Assembly (NCBI GenBank): GCA_950022295.1
Contig: OX465597.1
Span: forward strand, 256,557,016-256,621,015
DNA length: 64,000 nucleotides
Reading direction: 5' to 3'
Origin: Bromus sterilis
Lineage: Eukaryota > Streptophyta > Magnoliopsida > Poales > Poaceae
A model generated the notes under the pieces. The model saw nothing but the letters and a program-made list of their open reading frames with translations, ran no database searches and was not told where the DNA came from. Every line of letters begins with the position of its first letter. Within the stretch, counting starts at the first letter, position 1. The position numbers and the translations under genes are program-made. Positions 36,134 to 48,033 of this stretch are shown here, one piece after another.

Positions 36134-37889
36134 TGTTAGGAAACGTAGTAGAAAACAAAAGAAATCGCGTCTACGTAGCAATCACCCAAGATCATCTATG
36201 AAGATTGCATACAAGCTTTTAGGTCATTTCTCACCAACCGATGTAGTGGAAGTAGAGTTGATGAAGACCGTCGGTGTAGATCCACGCAGCTAGGAATTTC
36301 AATGACCTGCCAACCACAAGGATATCGATCCCTTGAACCGCCCCGCGATCTAGTCTCGCGGATAAGTCCTACGAACAAGATCCTCGAAGAAGGTTCGAAG
36401 GCACAACCCCTCTATTAGTATCCACACATCCCATAGAAGCAATCCAACAGCGCTCTCCGCCCAGAGAAGAACGCCACCGAGAGACCTATAGGGAGAAAAT
36501 CCTAACGGAATTCGATCTAGAACAACGTGTAAACCGGGGTCTAAAAGTGGAGCAACGTGGTTTAGAGGGAGGAGGGCGCAAGGGACCTTGGGATCAAGTG
36601 TGTTGCACCCCTACCCCTCCCCTCATTATATAGGTGGCCAAGAGGCCCCTTGGCCGGCCAAAGGGGGTTGGAGTCCTTCCAGGACTCCTCCCTTGGGGGG
36701 GGTACTTTCCCCGAGGACTCCTTCCTAAAGGGAACCCTTTCCACTATGGAAAGTCCTACTACTAATTGGAATGGGGACAAATTTCGGCCAACCCCTATAG
36801 GGAGCCTTGCCCCCCAAGGCTAAGGGGGGCTAGGCGCATATGGTACCTTCCAGAAGCTTCCAGGACCTTTTGGGATGGTTTCGGGATATTCTGTAACCTT
36901 CTAGAACACTTTCAGGACCTTCTGGGACTGTTAAAGGATGTTCCGGAACCATCTAGATAGTTCCGGGACCGAGTTATAGTTTAAGCTATCTGATGACCGT
37001 GAAAGTTGTCCGGGCGCCCAGCGATAATCCGGAAACTATTCTGGTTGATCCAGACTTCCCCAGTACCATTCTCATATGTTCCGGAACCACTTGGGACTAC
37101 TCCGGAGTGATTCGGACATATCCTTAATACCCAGAACTACTTTTTGTGCCCTTATGAACAATTCCATAAATACCCGGAACTACTTCCGGTGTCCGTATGG
37201 ACTATTCTACTTTGCTTCCACTAAACCTTCTTCCATTCCAGTGTTCTAATAGACTACTGCTTGTTAAGTGTGTGACCCAATAGGTTCGGTATTATGCGTA
37301 CATGAATCAGAACATCTTGCGGACATAGGACAATAGCCTTTTCTCAATAGCCAATAATCAACAACGGAGCCATGGACACCCATGTTGACTCCCGCACATA
37401 CACGAAAAACCTTTGAGTGAACCTTCATGTTTATTCATGTACCATTCACTTTGCCTCGTGATATATGACAAAGTCAGAGGAGAGAAGTTTGGAACCCATG
37501 TGTAATAAATTCTTGAATACAAGCCACTCGTTATCCTCTTTGCATGTTTGTCCCTTTTTCTCGTTATCGTATTCCGGTATCCCCGGGACTAAGTCACACT
37601 TCATCTGGCCAGACTATAATGGATACCGTTATACCGAGTGGGCCTGAAGTGAATATCTCTTCATCGTGAAGGAGAAAATTCTAGTTGCGAACTATCGCTG
37701 TTACTAGACACACTATCCGATGTAGCCATAACTTATTTTACTACTTCCTAGTAACGGGAAGATTCATCTAAAAACCAAAGTACATATTCTTGTGTGAAGG
37801 AACTCGATACTATCATGGTCTAAGGAATTACGTGTATGATAACATTTCATGATATGACTTATAACGCCAGTTACGATGTTATCTCTAAG
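36134..37889 (-). repeat. C1 5' LTR, proximal part
   Basis: Starts (plus coordinates) TGTTAGGAAACGTAGTAG next to the PBS. Its right-hand part aligns with the 3' LTR fragment at 6101-6660. It is interrupted by S1 after CTCTAAG. The stretch 36560-36960 is GC-rich LTR sequence upstream and downstream of a minus-strand TATA box. Confidence 0.85.
36628..36633 (-). promoter_or_regulatory. C1 LTR promoter TATA box
   Basis: On the minus strand CTATATAATGAGG, about 0.5 kb before the LTR end, the expected place for an Angela-type LTR promoter. Confidence 0.6.
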
Positions 37890-38045
37890 TGTAGAAGGAT
37901 AGAATAGGGTTTGGTGGAATCAATTTTATTGCTTGAGCCTTGGAGGCATATATATAGGAGTACAATGATCTACTTCGAGTACAAGTCAAGGTAGAATAGA
38001 GTCCTACGCTATCTATGTTTCCTAATAAAATCATAATACTCAACA
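37890..38045 (-). repeat. S1 3' LTR (156 bp)
   Basis: On the minus strand it starts TGTTGAGTATTATGATTTT and ends CCTTCTACA. It contains a CTATATATATGCC TATA box and a CAATAAAA polyadenylation-like signal. Confidence 0.85.
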
Positions 38046-38449
38046 CCCCCCTGCAGTCACAACGTAGAGACGTAGACGGTGAGACTGGAGAAGAATCCGA
38101 AGGCGGAGCCGACGGACATCCCCACTACAGTCGTTACGATCGACGCATCACGGAGTTGTGCCTGGAGCGGAAGCCAACGAGGTTCCCAAACAGGCGGTAG
38201 CCCTTTGTGTCGATGTTGAGGTAGACGAGAGCGCGGGGTGGTGAAGTCATAGTCGAGGTAGCCGTGTGAGAAATGCTGTGGTCGATGTCGAGTCGGGGTA
38301 GCCGGTGTCGAGGTAGTCGCCGAGGAGACACGGGTGCAAGGAAGTCAGGAGCACAACGCGGCTCGGGAAGAGCGGCACTGGCGGGCGGTCGTCAGTCGTA
38401 GCACGTGACGTCGCGAAGAAGATGGTGGTGACGTTCGGAAGGATACGGT

Positions 38450-38650
38450 GTTGACGAAGCATCGCGCCGGGTTTGCCAAGCTCGGGTACACGTCGTAGAC
38501 GAAGGCACGCGTCGGTGTTGCCAGCACCGGGCATGCGTAGACAGACGAAGACGATGTTGACGAAGCGTCGCACCAGGCTTGCCAGGCCCGAGAACACGTC
38601 ATAGATGAAGGCACACATTGGTGTTGCCAGTACCGTACATGCATAGACGG
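38450..38650. repeat. 106-bp tandem duplication in S1
   Basis: The unit starting GTTGACGAAGC at 38450 recurs at 38556. Both carry GTTGCCAG(C/T)ACCG and CATAGA-like ends; the copies are moderately diverged. Confidence 0.75.
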
Positions 38651-39121
38651 GGACTAGTAGGAGCTGTACGCCATGTCCGATGGACCAGCAGAGAAGGGCA
38701 CGACGGCGGTTGCGGCGCAACTCGGCGGGGAGGTAGAAGGTGCCGAGGATGGAGATACTGCGGTTGCCGGAGCTAGATGAAGTGGTCGGGGAAGATGATC
38801 GCAACGCTGGCGATGAGCTCGTGCTGGACATAGACGAAGAGGTGGACGATGATGTAGTCGGCAAAACCAGAGGCGGCCCCTGAAGGGCCATGTCGGTCGC
38901 CGATAGAGGCGACAAGGCTCGGGTCAGCGGCAGCGGCGCGGGTGGCGCGACGATGGCGATGCTCGAAGGAGGCGAAGAGGAACCCAACGACGTGATTAAT
39001 ACCATGCGCGGACGGTAGCGTTCCCGCGCCAAGAGAGGCGGAGCGGCGCGTGCCACGGTGCTACGACCCGAAGCGGCGACGCAGCGGCGGCACACGTGTC
39101 GAGGGCGACGGCCGGGAAGAC

Positions 39122-39420
39122 CTCGGGGTGGTTGAAGGGACCGCGTGCCACGCTCGCCACAGCCCAACGGGGTTACGCAGCGGCAACGCGAGGGTCTGTG
39201 CACCCTCGGGGACGACCTAGAGCGGACGGCCTCGGGGCGGCGGTTGAATGCGGGCTGCGGCACTACGGCCCAACGGGGTGACGCAGCGGCAACGCGCAGG
39301 TTGGTGCAATCGAGGGGACGGCCTCGGGGCAGCGGCGTGGACTGCAAGCCGCGGCGCTGCATCCCGTGGGGGCGACGCAGCGACGGAGAAGAAGTCGGGG
39401 AAACCGCCGGGAGAACCACG
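39122..39420. repeat. GC-rich tandem repeats of ~90-109 bp in S1
   Basis: Two clear units and a third, weaker one start CTCGGGG(T/C)GG near 39122, 39231 and 39322. CCCAACGGGGT(T/G)ACGCAG recurs in the first two (39163 and 39269). Confidence 0.7.
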
Positions 39421-40172
39421 GGGTGGCGCTGCTGTCCGAAGGGGCGATCGGTTGATAGGCGCTTGTACTCGGAGGCGTTCTTCACGGGATCCTTCAGAGG
39501 CGCACGCGGACGAATGTACGGATCGTCTGCGCAGCGCAGATGGGGATGATCGTGGGTGGGCGGGCGATCAATCCGATCGCCTGCGAGGTGAAGGAGCTGC
39601 TCGACGAGGAGGACGGCGGTACAGACGACAGAGTGGGGCCGAGAAGAATAATGCGGCAGCGGTCTGCACGGATGACGCTCGGCGTCGGCGCCCAAGCGAG
39701 CAGCCAGAGAACCTCGGCGATGTAGTGTCGCGCGTGAGGGCGTCCTGGTTGGGGGCGGTGTGGTGGAGGAGTCCCGATCTGAAGCTGAGGAGGCGACGAT
39801 CGACGTAGGACGACAGACATAAGCCGCGCGGAGGCGACGCGCGAAGCCACCATGTCCGGGAAGATGACGGTAGTCGCGCCGGTGTCGAAGTAGAGGCGCG
39901 TGAGAACGACGGCGACGGTGGGTGACGCATTCCCATCTTAGATCGGAAAACCAAAAAACACGCCGTTCAGGACGACCGGCGGAAGAGAGAAAAACCGGAT
40001 CATGAGATCGAAAAAAAACTCTCTAGGGAAGCCGGTCCACGGAACCGGCAGACGAACCCTAGGTACTGGCGGCGCGGCCCCCAGTGTAGGCGATCATGGA
40101 TCGGCCCTTGGGGCGGCGCGAGCGGAAGCGACAATGAGGGCTAGGGTTTACATCGTGGTTAGGCTGATACCA

Positions 40173-40329
40173 TGTAGAAGGATAGAATAGGGTTTGGTGG
40201 AATCGATTTTTATTGCTTGAGCCTTGGAGGCATATATATAGGAGTACATTGATCTACTTAGAGTACAAGTAAAGGTAGAATAGATTCTTACGCTATCTAT
40301 GTTTCCTAATACAATCATTATACTCAACA
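40173..40329 (-). repeat. S1 5' LTR (157 bp)
   Basis: Nearly identical to the LTR at 37890-38045, including the TATA box; a handful of differences by eye. Confidence 0.85.
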
Positions 40330-40334
40330 CTAAG

Positions 40335-40621
40335 TATATAATTAAATACTGGGGTTGGCTCAACATCACAGTTCTGCTAACAATATGCTCTCATTGCTAC
40401 CGTCATCCTTGTTACAAGAACCATGTCCATGATTAAGAAAACGTAATCATCAGTTAGCACATGAGCTGGTCTTAGAGGCTAAACCAGGAACTCTTGGTGT
40501 TTAGATTTCCACGCATGCAAATGAGTTTTCTTCTGATCTCACAGTTAGGGTCATTGCAATTATAGTACATAAATATAAACTTTAATTACGAATGTGGAAA
40601 TATATATATATATATATATAT
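40335..40621 (-). repeat. C1 5' LTR, part after S1
   Basis: Continues the alignment with 6665-6959 and ends in the TA microsatellite, where C2 is inserted. Confidence 0.85.
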
Positions 40622-41252
40622 TGTTGAAATAAGGCATGGGCTTTAGGCCCATCTAACAATTTGAGAAAATCTCTAAGGGCCCATGTGAGGAAATATGACA
40701 TGGGTGTGGTGCTAAGTTTAGTACCACTCCGGAAGTGGAGGTTGAGTTGCACCTCTTTATAAGGTGAGCTCTCCTACATGCTATTGAGCAAGTAGAAGAG
40801 TGAAAGGTCACACACGCTCCTCCTCCGCCGCCCACCTCGCCTCGGCACGACACGCGCGCGTGCCGCGGTTTGCGGAATTAAGCCGAGCCGAACTAATACC
40901 TATGTCATGTGTGCGCTTAATTTTTTCCAGTCAGGAACGACTAATTAGTTGGCATTAATTATGAGTTAATGCAATTAATCACGAGTTAACTGTTGCACGA
41001 TCTGAGACGTCATTCGTGGACCGACTCGGTCACGGGTATCCAGCCCCATGTCGCCCTATCCCGAATGTGTATAAATTGGAGCCGCGACAACCCTAGCCGC
41101 CATACTACAAAATAGATCACATCTGTTCTTCCTCACGCACCACCCACTTCATTCCACGCACTGTCGCTGCCTCCGGCGATCCCATCCCGTCCGCTGCGTG
41201 CACGGCTGTGCGGGAGAGCAGGCCTCCGGAAACGTGCCCTTTGCGATCCTAC

Positions 41253-44200
41253 TGTCGGGATCCAGGGTAAGTGTATGCAAGGCCCGTTACAACACAATCA
41301 TATGGAGAGCCGAGAGCCGTACCCACTTGTCTAAGCAGACAAGGCCAAGCACAGAACGCTCTCGGAAAGCATCGAAGGTGAGGGGCATCCCATCCAGGCC
41401 GGATGATCAACTGAGATGGGTCCTCATCGTCCGCACACAAGTCTAAATGTTATGGGTGGTGAACTCCCATATTCATAGACAAGTCGCCTCAACCATACTC
41501 TTGATTATATAATAACACTTACATAGACTTACTCTAGCCCGATCACTTAGTCGGGGTCTAGGGCGGGCTCGATCGTACATCAAAGTGTGCACGTGACGGA
41601 GTCACGAGCAATCGCATCGCGATGCCCCAAGATGCGCACATCTAAGGGCCACTTGGTGTATAAAAGACCGCCAGCCAGATCACAACTAAGGTCTCGAACA
41701 CCCATACTAAGACATGCATGTTATAATCATACACACACCACACATGTCTAGTATTAACAACAGGTATCATTGCAATTCTCTACAAAGTGTACAACTTTAT
41801 TGATAACTCTTACAGAGTGAACACAGAGATCACAAGACTGTGATCCAACATTACTTCAAACATGCGGAAGAAAAGTAGGTCTGAGTACATACAAGTTTAA
41901 CAAATGGCTAAGAGAAGCCTTATTTATAAACAAGACCTTCCACGAGGGACCAGTCGTCTGACTCGGACTACACTAGCTTGGCTTCAGTCGTCGAGCTCCA
42001 GGAAGAATCCACCTTCGGGGTCAGTGGGTTCATCTAAAAGATAGAATAAGCAAACATGAGTACAAAGTCGTACTCAGCAAGACTTACGTAGGAGCTATAC
42101 TACTCATGCACATGTATCAAGGCAAAGGGAGGTGGGGTTGAAAAGCAGAAGTGTCAACTTTGACTTGGCTAGTCCTGAACTACGAGTACCAGACTTGAGG
42201 TAAGAAGCGTACACGAGTCTACTACATGTCTCCAACCAATTACACCACTATGGTGCCTTCCTCGACTTCCCACGAGAAAGCATGCCATAGCACTCACGCT
42301 TATCTTGGCAAGTTTAATAAGTATCCTGTTCAAGTTGTCTAATAATCAAGGTAAGATTTCCAAGCAGTCCCTTACCGCGGACGCGGCTATTCGAATAGTT
42401 TTCTTAACCCTGCAGGGGCGTACCGCTACACACACATGAATATCAGTTACCTCCAGGTCTCGTCACCATTCAAGGGGTGCCGGCGAGGATGCTCACCACA
42501 ACTGTTACCTCATAGCCGATCTAGTCCAAGAAAGCCGCCTACCTGGGTTGGCTACCACTATCGTGAACCCGGCCGGTTTACCAAAGTGGACCCAGATGAT
42601 GTGTGCGTGGTGCATAAGCCGGTCTCGGTTGAGACGTTCTCTCACTTAGCAGCCAGGCCACAAACCTACCAGGACTCCGAACTACTGCGACATCTGGACA
42701 TCGAAAGGGATGAGTTAGTAGGTTGAGAGGGGTCAGTGAGCCCAATGTGTGGTTGTACTCTTTATCTTGGATCACCACACAAGAACTCGGACTTAGGGCG
42801 GTGTTCAACGAGACAACCCACTGTGTACTCCTACACAGCCTCTCATCGTTCACCTTTTATTAGGGTAGATTCACCAACACATTTCCACCATCATCAACAT
42901 GATTGCTACCATCCCGACTCATATAACAGTACCAACATTGTACCACTCTAAGCATGCAATAATCAGTAACAGTTGCAGGGGCCACATGATATCAATCAAC
43001 TCCTATGTCATCTAGGATTGTGGTTTGCTTACTACTGTGACAAGATGATAGGTCATGCAAAGGATATTGGTTCAACTATGCGGTAGAATCGATAACAAGG
43101 TGATCATCCTATTTCATGCATAAGCGAGACTGAGAGGGAAATGGGTTTTTATCGACATGATCAATGGGGGTTTGCTTGCCTTGCTGGCGAGGTTCGGTAA
43201 CGGTGTCTTCAACGAAGGGGGTGGCCTCCGGTTCTGGCTCCACTTCTATCCGGACAAGCATGGCAAACATAGGATCAATATAAATTCAATGCTCAAACAC
43301 ATGATCAAGATTGTAGTGTGATGTTCATGGTTGCAATGTGGGTACAATTCCATTTAAAAGAAGTGGAATACAAAGTCATTTGCAAATTCACTTCAAATTT
43401 GAATTCAAAAGAATGCCATATGCACATTTTCTACTGTTGCCCCATTTTAAAATGGCCAAACATGAATTTTTTTTGCATATTCATAATCCTTGCATTTTTC
43501 TGATAATTTTATATATATTATATGTCCAATTTGGAATTAAAATGAATTAGTTATGAACTTCCAAAGTTTATTGCATTTTTTGCCTTTTCTAGAATTAAAT
43601 TAAATCATTTATCCAATTACTGCGTCACTGTCGCGTCATCCAGTCAACGGGGGGGGGGGGGGGGGATCCACGTCAAACATGACCAGTGGGGTCCACTGGT
43701 CAGTGACCCAGGGTTTAATCCCCATTTTATTTTTAATCCGCTGCTTGGATTAAGGGCACAGGGCCCACTGTCAGTGTCTCTGGGTTGTAATTAGAGGGGC
43801 GGGTTAGCTCCTAATGACGCCCACGTCATCAAGCCACCAGCCGCTAGACGCAGGTGACATCCCGACGCGGCGGCGACACGCTGTGCGGCGATTTCAGCGA
43901 CCTTTTTAACGAGCAGAGAACTCCAGGGGGCGTCCGATGCATGCGCGCATCTCCTCGACGATTCGGTCGACTCCAGGGATCACCGGAGTGAGGCCGGCGT
44001 CGAGGTTTGCGGTGGCCTTAATCACACGGGCGGCAACACAGTGATGCAGTGGACCAAGGAGTGCGGCGGTTCATGCGTAACGCTCCTGAGGGTGCCAGGA
44101 ACTTGATGGGCCTAGCGGTGAGGGCGGGGGAGCACTGGAGCAAGCGCAATCTCATCCATGGCAGAGCCTGAGCTCGGCTTCAATGGCAGGTTGCGTTAGA

Positions 44201-45184
44201 AGCTTAGGGGACGAAAGGGAGAAGTTGGGGATGGTGAAGAAGCTCACCAGGAGTGCAATGGAGGTGACGGTGAGCCCGGGGAGGCAGAGACAGTGGAGTA
44301 ATTGAACGGCGACGGTCGACGGCCGGAGTTGGGGAAGATGAAGCTAGCGTCGCGTCCAGGGGCCTTTCTTCTCGATTGGTTGCACGTCTTGACGGAGAGG
44401 ACGACGACGGAGTAGATGGACAAGGTGTCACGGCTTGAGGCGGTCTCTGGCCGCGCGTGTGCACGGTCGTGCTTCGGCGAGCCTTCGGGCGGCGACGAAA
44501 TCCGGGGAGGGAGAGCACGGGGAAGAACGGGGAGAGGGGGAAAGTGGTCCACGACGACTCAGGAGGTCTCCAGGCTCCAGGACGTGGACGGGGGAAGCAG
44601 CTGCATGGCCTCGGCGCCAGCGGCGGCGTGCATGCATTACATCGAGCACATTCGGGGTGTGGGGGAGGTAGACGACAAGGTGGGAGTGGGCTGGGCTAGC
44701 TGGGGGGATGAGTTGGGCCGAAACATAGGTAGGCCTCTTTCCTTTTTTTTATTTCCTTTTCTTTTCTGTATCTGTTTTGTATTAGCTAATTTAAGTAGCT
44801 AGACATTTTATAAAATGCCCCAATATTTTATGTGGACTTGTAATGCATATAGATAGCCACTTATAAAGTTTGGGCATTTTTAAAATTCAAATAACTTGAA
44901 CTTTAATTCAAATAGGGGTTTAAATTTAAATCCATGCTCCTATTTGAATATTTGAAAAATGCATGAGCATGGGGTTGGTCCCACATCTCTTGATATGTGA
45001 TCACACTCATTTATGAGACTTTTCAAAAGTGCAAAAGGAATTTTTGGAGCAACTTTTATTCTAGCCATTTGAATTAAATTCATCTTGGAGGTGTTCTCTC
45101 TCCCATTTCATTTCCTTTTTGAAAATTTTCCATGATGCAAAGTGAGACTTGATCCTAGCACATACCTAACAGAGGGTTCTGACA
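41253..45184 (-). repeat. K1 3' LTR (3,932 bp)
   Basis: TGTCGGGATCC...GGTTCTGACA, colinear with 48727-52647. It contains a 17-G run at 43649-43665 where the partner has 7 G. GC-rich frames at 43850-44700 repeat in the partner with different breaks and are LTR leader sequence. Confidence 0.92.
42375..42417 (-). other. Three-palindrome block in K1 3' LTR
   Basis: CCGCGGACGCGG (42375-42386), CTATTCGAATAG (42387-42398) and CCCTGCAGGG (42408-42417). Compared with family A, two arms carry paired, compensating changes. Confidence 0.85.
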
Positions 45185-45470
45185 ACTCGCCCCCACTCAA
45201 TAGAATGTCGTACCGAGATTCAGAAGTCTGCGGGAGGATGGAGGGGTACTCGGCACTGAGACGGTCTTCTCTTTCCCACGTGACATCATTCTCAGAGTGG
45301 TGTGACCATTGCACTTTCATAAACTTAATCTTATGATGATGTGTGACACGCTCTGCGGAATCAAGAATATGAACGGGGTACTCTCGATAAGAAAGGTCAT
45401 CTTGGAGATCAAGCGTTTCATGGTCGACTTCGCGGATGGGGTCCTTGAAGCAACGCCTGAGTTGTGACAC
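45108..45470 (-). pseudogene. K1 pol C-terminus: chromodomain
   Basis: The frame continues from the integrase tail with HVSQLRRCFKDP, then YREYPVHILDSAERV, FMKVQWSHHSENDVTWERED and LSAEYP: the chromodomain (aromatic cage region and WERED motif) that marks chromoviruses and is thought to guide integration to heterochromatin. A stop separates it from the integrase core near 45488. The open frame runs through the PPT and about 75 bases into the 3' LTR. Confidence 0.85.
45185..45198 (-). other. K1 polypurine tract
   Basis: On the minus strand GAGTGGGGGCGAGT directly precedes TGTCAGAACC, the LTR start. It lies inside the pol reading frame. Confidence 0.85.
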
Positions 45471-45488
45471 ATGGAATACATCATGTAC

Positions 45489-46268
45489 TCAGGAAAGGTG
45501 CGGGGGTAGTTCAAGTTGGTAGGCAACTTCTCCACGTTTAGAAAGAATGTGGAAAGGTCCAATGTAACGTTGGGCCAACTTGACTTTGATACCGAATCGT
45601 TGGGTTCCCTTCAGAGGAGTAACCCGAAGGTAAGCCTTCTCATCCAGATTGTAGCTTTCTTGCCTATGATGACGATCATAGTAGCTTTTCTGAAGAGACT
45701 GGGCTGCTTTCAATTGATCACGAAAAATGCGAACTTGCTCTTCTGCTTCCATGATCATATCCGGTCCAAAGAATTGTCTTTCACCAGTTTCTAACCAGTT
45801 TAGGGGTGTTCGACATCTTTGTCCATGGAGGATTTCAAAAGGAGCCATGTTCATACTAGATTGGAAACTATTGTTATAAGAAAATTTGGCAAATGCAAGA
45901 GACTTGTTCCAATTCTTTCCGAATGAGATAACACAAGCTGTGAGCATGTCTTCAAGAATTTGGTTAACCCTTTCGACTTGACCGCTAGACTGAGGATGGA
46001 AAGCTGTACTAAAGGAGAGATGAGTTCCCATAGCATTCTGAAAACTTCCCCAAAATCTAGAGGTGAAAAGGCTACCACGATCAGAAGTGATTTCCAAAGG
46101 AACACCATGAAGAGACACAATTCTAGAGACATACAAGTCCGCTAACTGGCTAGCAGTTATGGAATCGCGAACGGGAAGGAAGTGAGCAACTTTGGAAAGT
46201 CTATCAACGACAACGAAGATGGCATAATTTCCTTTCTGGGTTTTTGGAAAGACGGTGATGAAGTCCAT
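45489..46268 (-). pseudogene. K1 integrase catalytic core and C-terminal domain
   Basis: 260 residues from MDFITVFPK to LELPPHLS. The DDE triad is intact: D2, D63 (in TSDRGS) and E99 (in GQVERVN), with the D-35-E spacing of retroviral-type integrases. The C-terminal part (YLRVTPLKG, KLAQRYIGPFHIL) is the usual GPY/F region. Normally one polyprotein with RT upstream and chromodomain downstream; stops on both sides (near 46282 and 45488) make it non-functional as it stands. Confidence 0.9.
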
Positions 46269-46269
46269 A

Positions 46270-46628
46270 CCGACTTTGTCTCATTTCCACTCGGGAATAG
46301 GCAAAAGTTGAAGAGTACCAGCAGGTCTTTGGTGTTCTGCCTTAATGCAACGACAAACATCACATTCGGCAACATATCGAGCAATGTCTCTCTTCATCCT
46401 AATCCACCAAAATCTTTGGCGTAGATCTCGGTACATTTTTGTGCTACCGGGATGAATTGAGAGGGGTGTGTCATGTGATTCTTTGAGGATGAGGTGACTT
46501 AGATCCCTATTCTTAGGTACTACTAAACGATTTTCAAAGAATACCGTTCCTTTGCTATCTATGGAGAAACATTTAGCAACTCCGCTAGCAATGTTCTCCT
46601 TGATCCGGCGAACACCTCGTGCACGCCT
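46270..46628 (-). pseudogene. K1 integrase HHCC zinc-binding domain
   Basis: Between two in-frame stops the minus strand encodes SHLILKESHDTPLSIHPG, then YRDLRQRFWW and AECDVCRCIKAEH: the His-His-Cys-Cys domain at the integrase N-terminus, all four ligands present. It links RNase H to the integrase core in one frame apart from the stops. Confidence 0.8.
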
Positions 46629-47489
46629 TTAGCCAACTATGATTTGATCCTCAAGAGTTGGTTTCGCCACCAAGGTAGAAAGATATCCATGAGGAACAAT
46701 TTCAAGATTGAGCTTACAAAATTCCTCATGAAGAAGTGGTTGACACTGTTGTAACATGAGGTTGTTACAATACGACTTACGACTTAGTGCATCAGCCATG
46801 ACATTGGATTTGCCTGGGGTGAAAGAAATTCCTAAGTCATAATCTTTTATCAACTCTATCCAGCGTCTTTGCCTGATATTAAGATCTGGCTGGGTGAATA
46901 TGTATTTGAGGCTTTGGTGGCCGGAATAGATCTCACAACGATTACCAAGGAGGTAATGTCGCCATGTTTTCAGGGCATGAACTACGGCAGCGAGTTCAAG
47001 ATCATGGGTAGGATAGTTCTCTTCATGTGGCCGCAACTGGCGTGAAGCATAAGCTACCACATGTCCATCTTGCATAATTATGCATCCTAACCCTGTCCGT
47101 GAGGCGTCAAAATAGATCTCAAAATCCTTTTTGGTGTCTGGAGGCGCAAGTACGGGAGCAAAAGTCAATCTTCTTTTTATCTCTTGAAATCTTTCCTCGC
47201 ACTTGGGAGGCCATTGGAATTTCTTATCTTTCTTGAGGAGTTCAGTTAGAGGCTTTGCAACTTTAGAAAATTTCTCGACGAAGCGGCGGCAATAGCTTGC
47301 TAAGCCAAGAAAACTCCTCACTTGCTTAACTGATTCAGGTGGAGTCCAGTCAAGGACGACCTGAACTCTCTCGGGATTCACATCAATTCCTTTTGCAGAA
47401 ATCACGTGGCCTAAGTAGGTCACTTCTGGTAGCCAAAATTCACACTTGGATAATTTAGCATACAGGCGATGCTCTCGATGTTTCATCAA
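46629..47489 (-). pseudogene. K1 RT thumb and RNase H
   Basis: The frame has LYAKLSKCEFW, YLGHVIS and FLGLASYCRRF (end of RT), then RNase H with D128 (YFDAS), E165 (HDLELAA) and D233 (MADALSRK). The third catalytic Asp, normally in a TDH motif, is Gly190 here (IYSGHQSL), so RNase H should be inactive. It ends with a stop after DQIIVG. Confidence 0.88.
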
Positions 47490-47544
47490 TACCAGCCTGA
47501 GATGTTCGGCATGTTCTTCTTTGTTCTTCGAGTAGATGAGAATG

Positions 47545-48033
47545 TCACAAGATAATTACAACAAATTTATCCAAGTACTCCATGAAGATCGAATTAATCA
47601 TGCGCGAGAAAGTGCCAAGGGCATTGGTCAAACCGAAGGACATGACGGTGTACTCGTAAAGACCATAACGAGTAGTGAAAGATGTTTTGGGAACGTCCTC
47701 GTTTCTGATTTTGATTTGATGATAGTCTAATCTGAAATCCATCTTGGAGAAGACAGAGGATCCAGCAAGTTGATCATAAATATCATTGATCCTGGGCAGT
47801 GGGTGCTTGTTCTTTAGCTTCGCTAAATTTAGCGGGCGATAGTCTACGCACATCCTTTCTGTTCCATCTTTCTTCGTTACAAACAGAACGGGGCAACCCC
47901 ATGGCGATGAGCTAGGGCGGATGAAGCCTTTTGCCAACAAAGCTTCAAGTTGTATTTTAAGCTCAGCTAACTCACGTGAGGCCATTTTGTATGGGCGTCT
48001 GGAAATTGGTGCGGTTGCTGGCATAAGATCCAC
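47545..48033 (-). pseudogene. K1 reverse transcriptase palm/fingers, broken at the active site
   Basis: 162 codons with FIRPSSSPWGCPVLFVTKKD, CVDYRPLN, KMDFRLDYHQI (first catalytic Asp) and MSFGLTNALGTF, typical of Gypsy RT. The frame shifts just before the xxDD active-site motif: after KFVVIIL it meets TGA, while the downstream text (DILIYSKN) continues in another frame. The sequence upstream of codon 1 reads KCVEFLVD and then stops matching pol near 48060. Confidence 0.9.

Larger units (their letters stand above)
38247..39936 (-). pseudogene. S1 internal reading frames, unrecognised
   Basis: The first ATG after the PBS is at 39936 (MGMRHPPSP...), a 123-residue Ser/Arg/Pro-rich frame ending at 39568. 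An overlapping frame is open from 39695 to 38247 (about 480 codons) but has no ATG at its start and includes tandem-repeat text such as VLATPMCAFIYDV. High GC and repeats keep frames open by chance, so I doubt that these are real proteins. No gag, zinc-knuckle or pol motif is seen. It could be captured host sequence. Confidence 0.3.
37890..40329 (-). mobile_element. S1: small Copia-like LTR element with GC-rich cargo (2.44 kb)
   Basis: Two short LTRs (37890-38045 and 40173-40329) are flanked by perfect TSD CTAAG (37885-37889, 40330-40334). The PBS (TGGTATCAG on the minus strand, 40172-40164) sits next to the right LTR and a PPT (CTGCAGGGGGG) next to the left one, so the strand is minus. The empty site survives in the C1 3' LTR near 6665. 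The 2.1-kb interior is GC-rich with no gag, RT or integrase motif, so S1 must rely on proteins supplied by other elements. Confidence 0.88.

Noticed and set aside
38247..39695. The 480-codon frame in S1 as a real protein-coding gene
   Set aside because: No ATG at its start, strong GC bias, internal tandem repeats and no recognisable domain.
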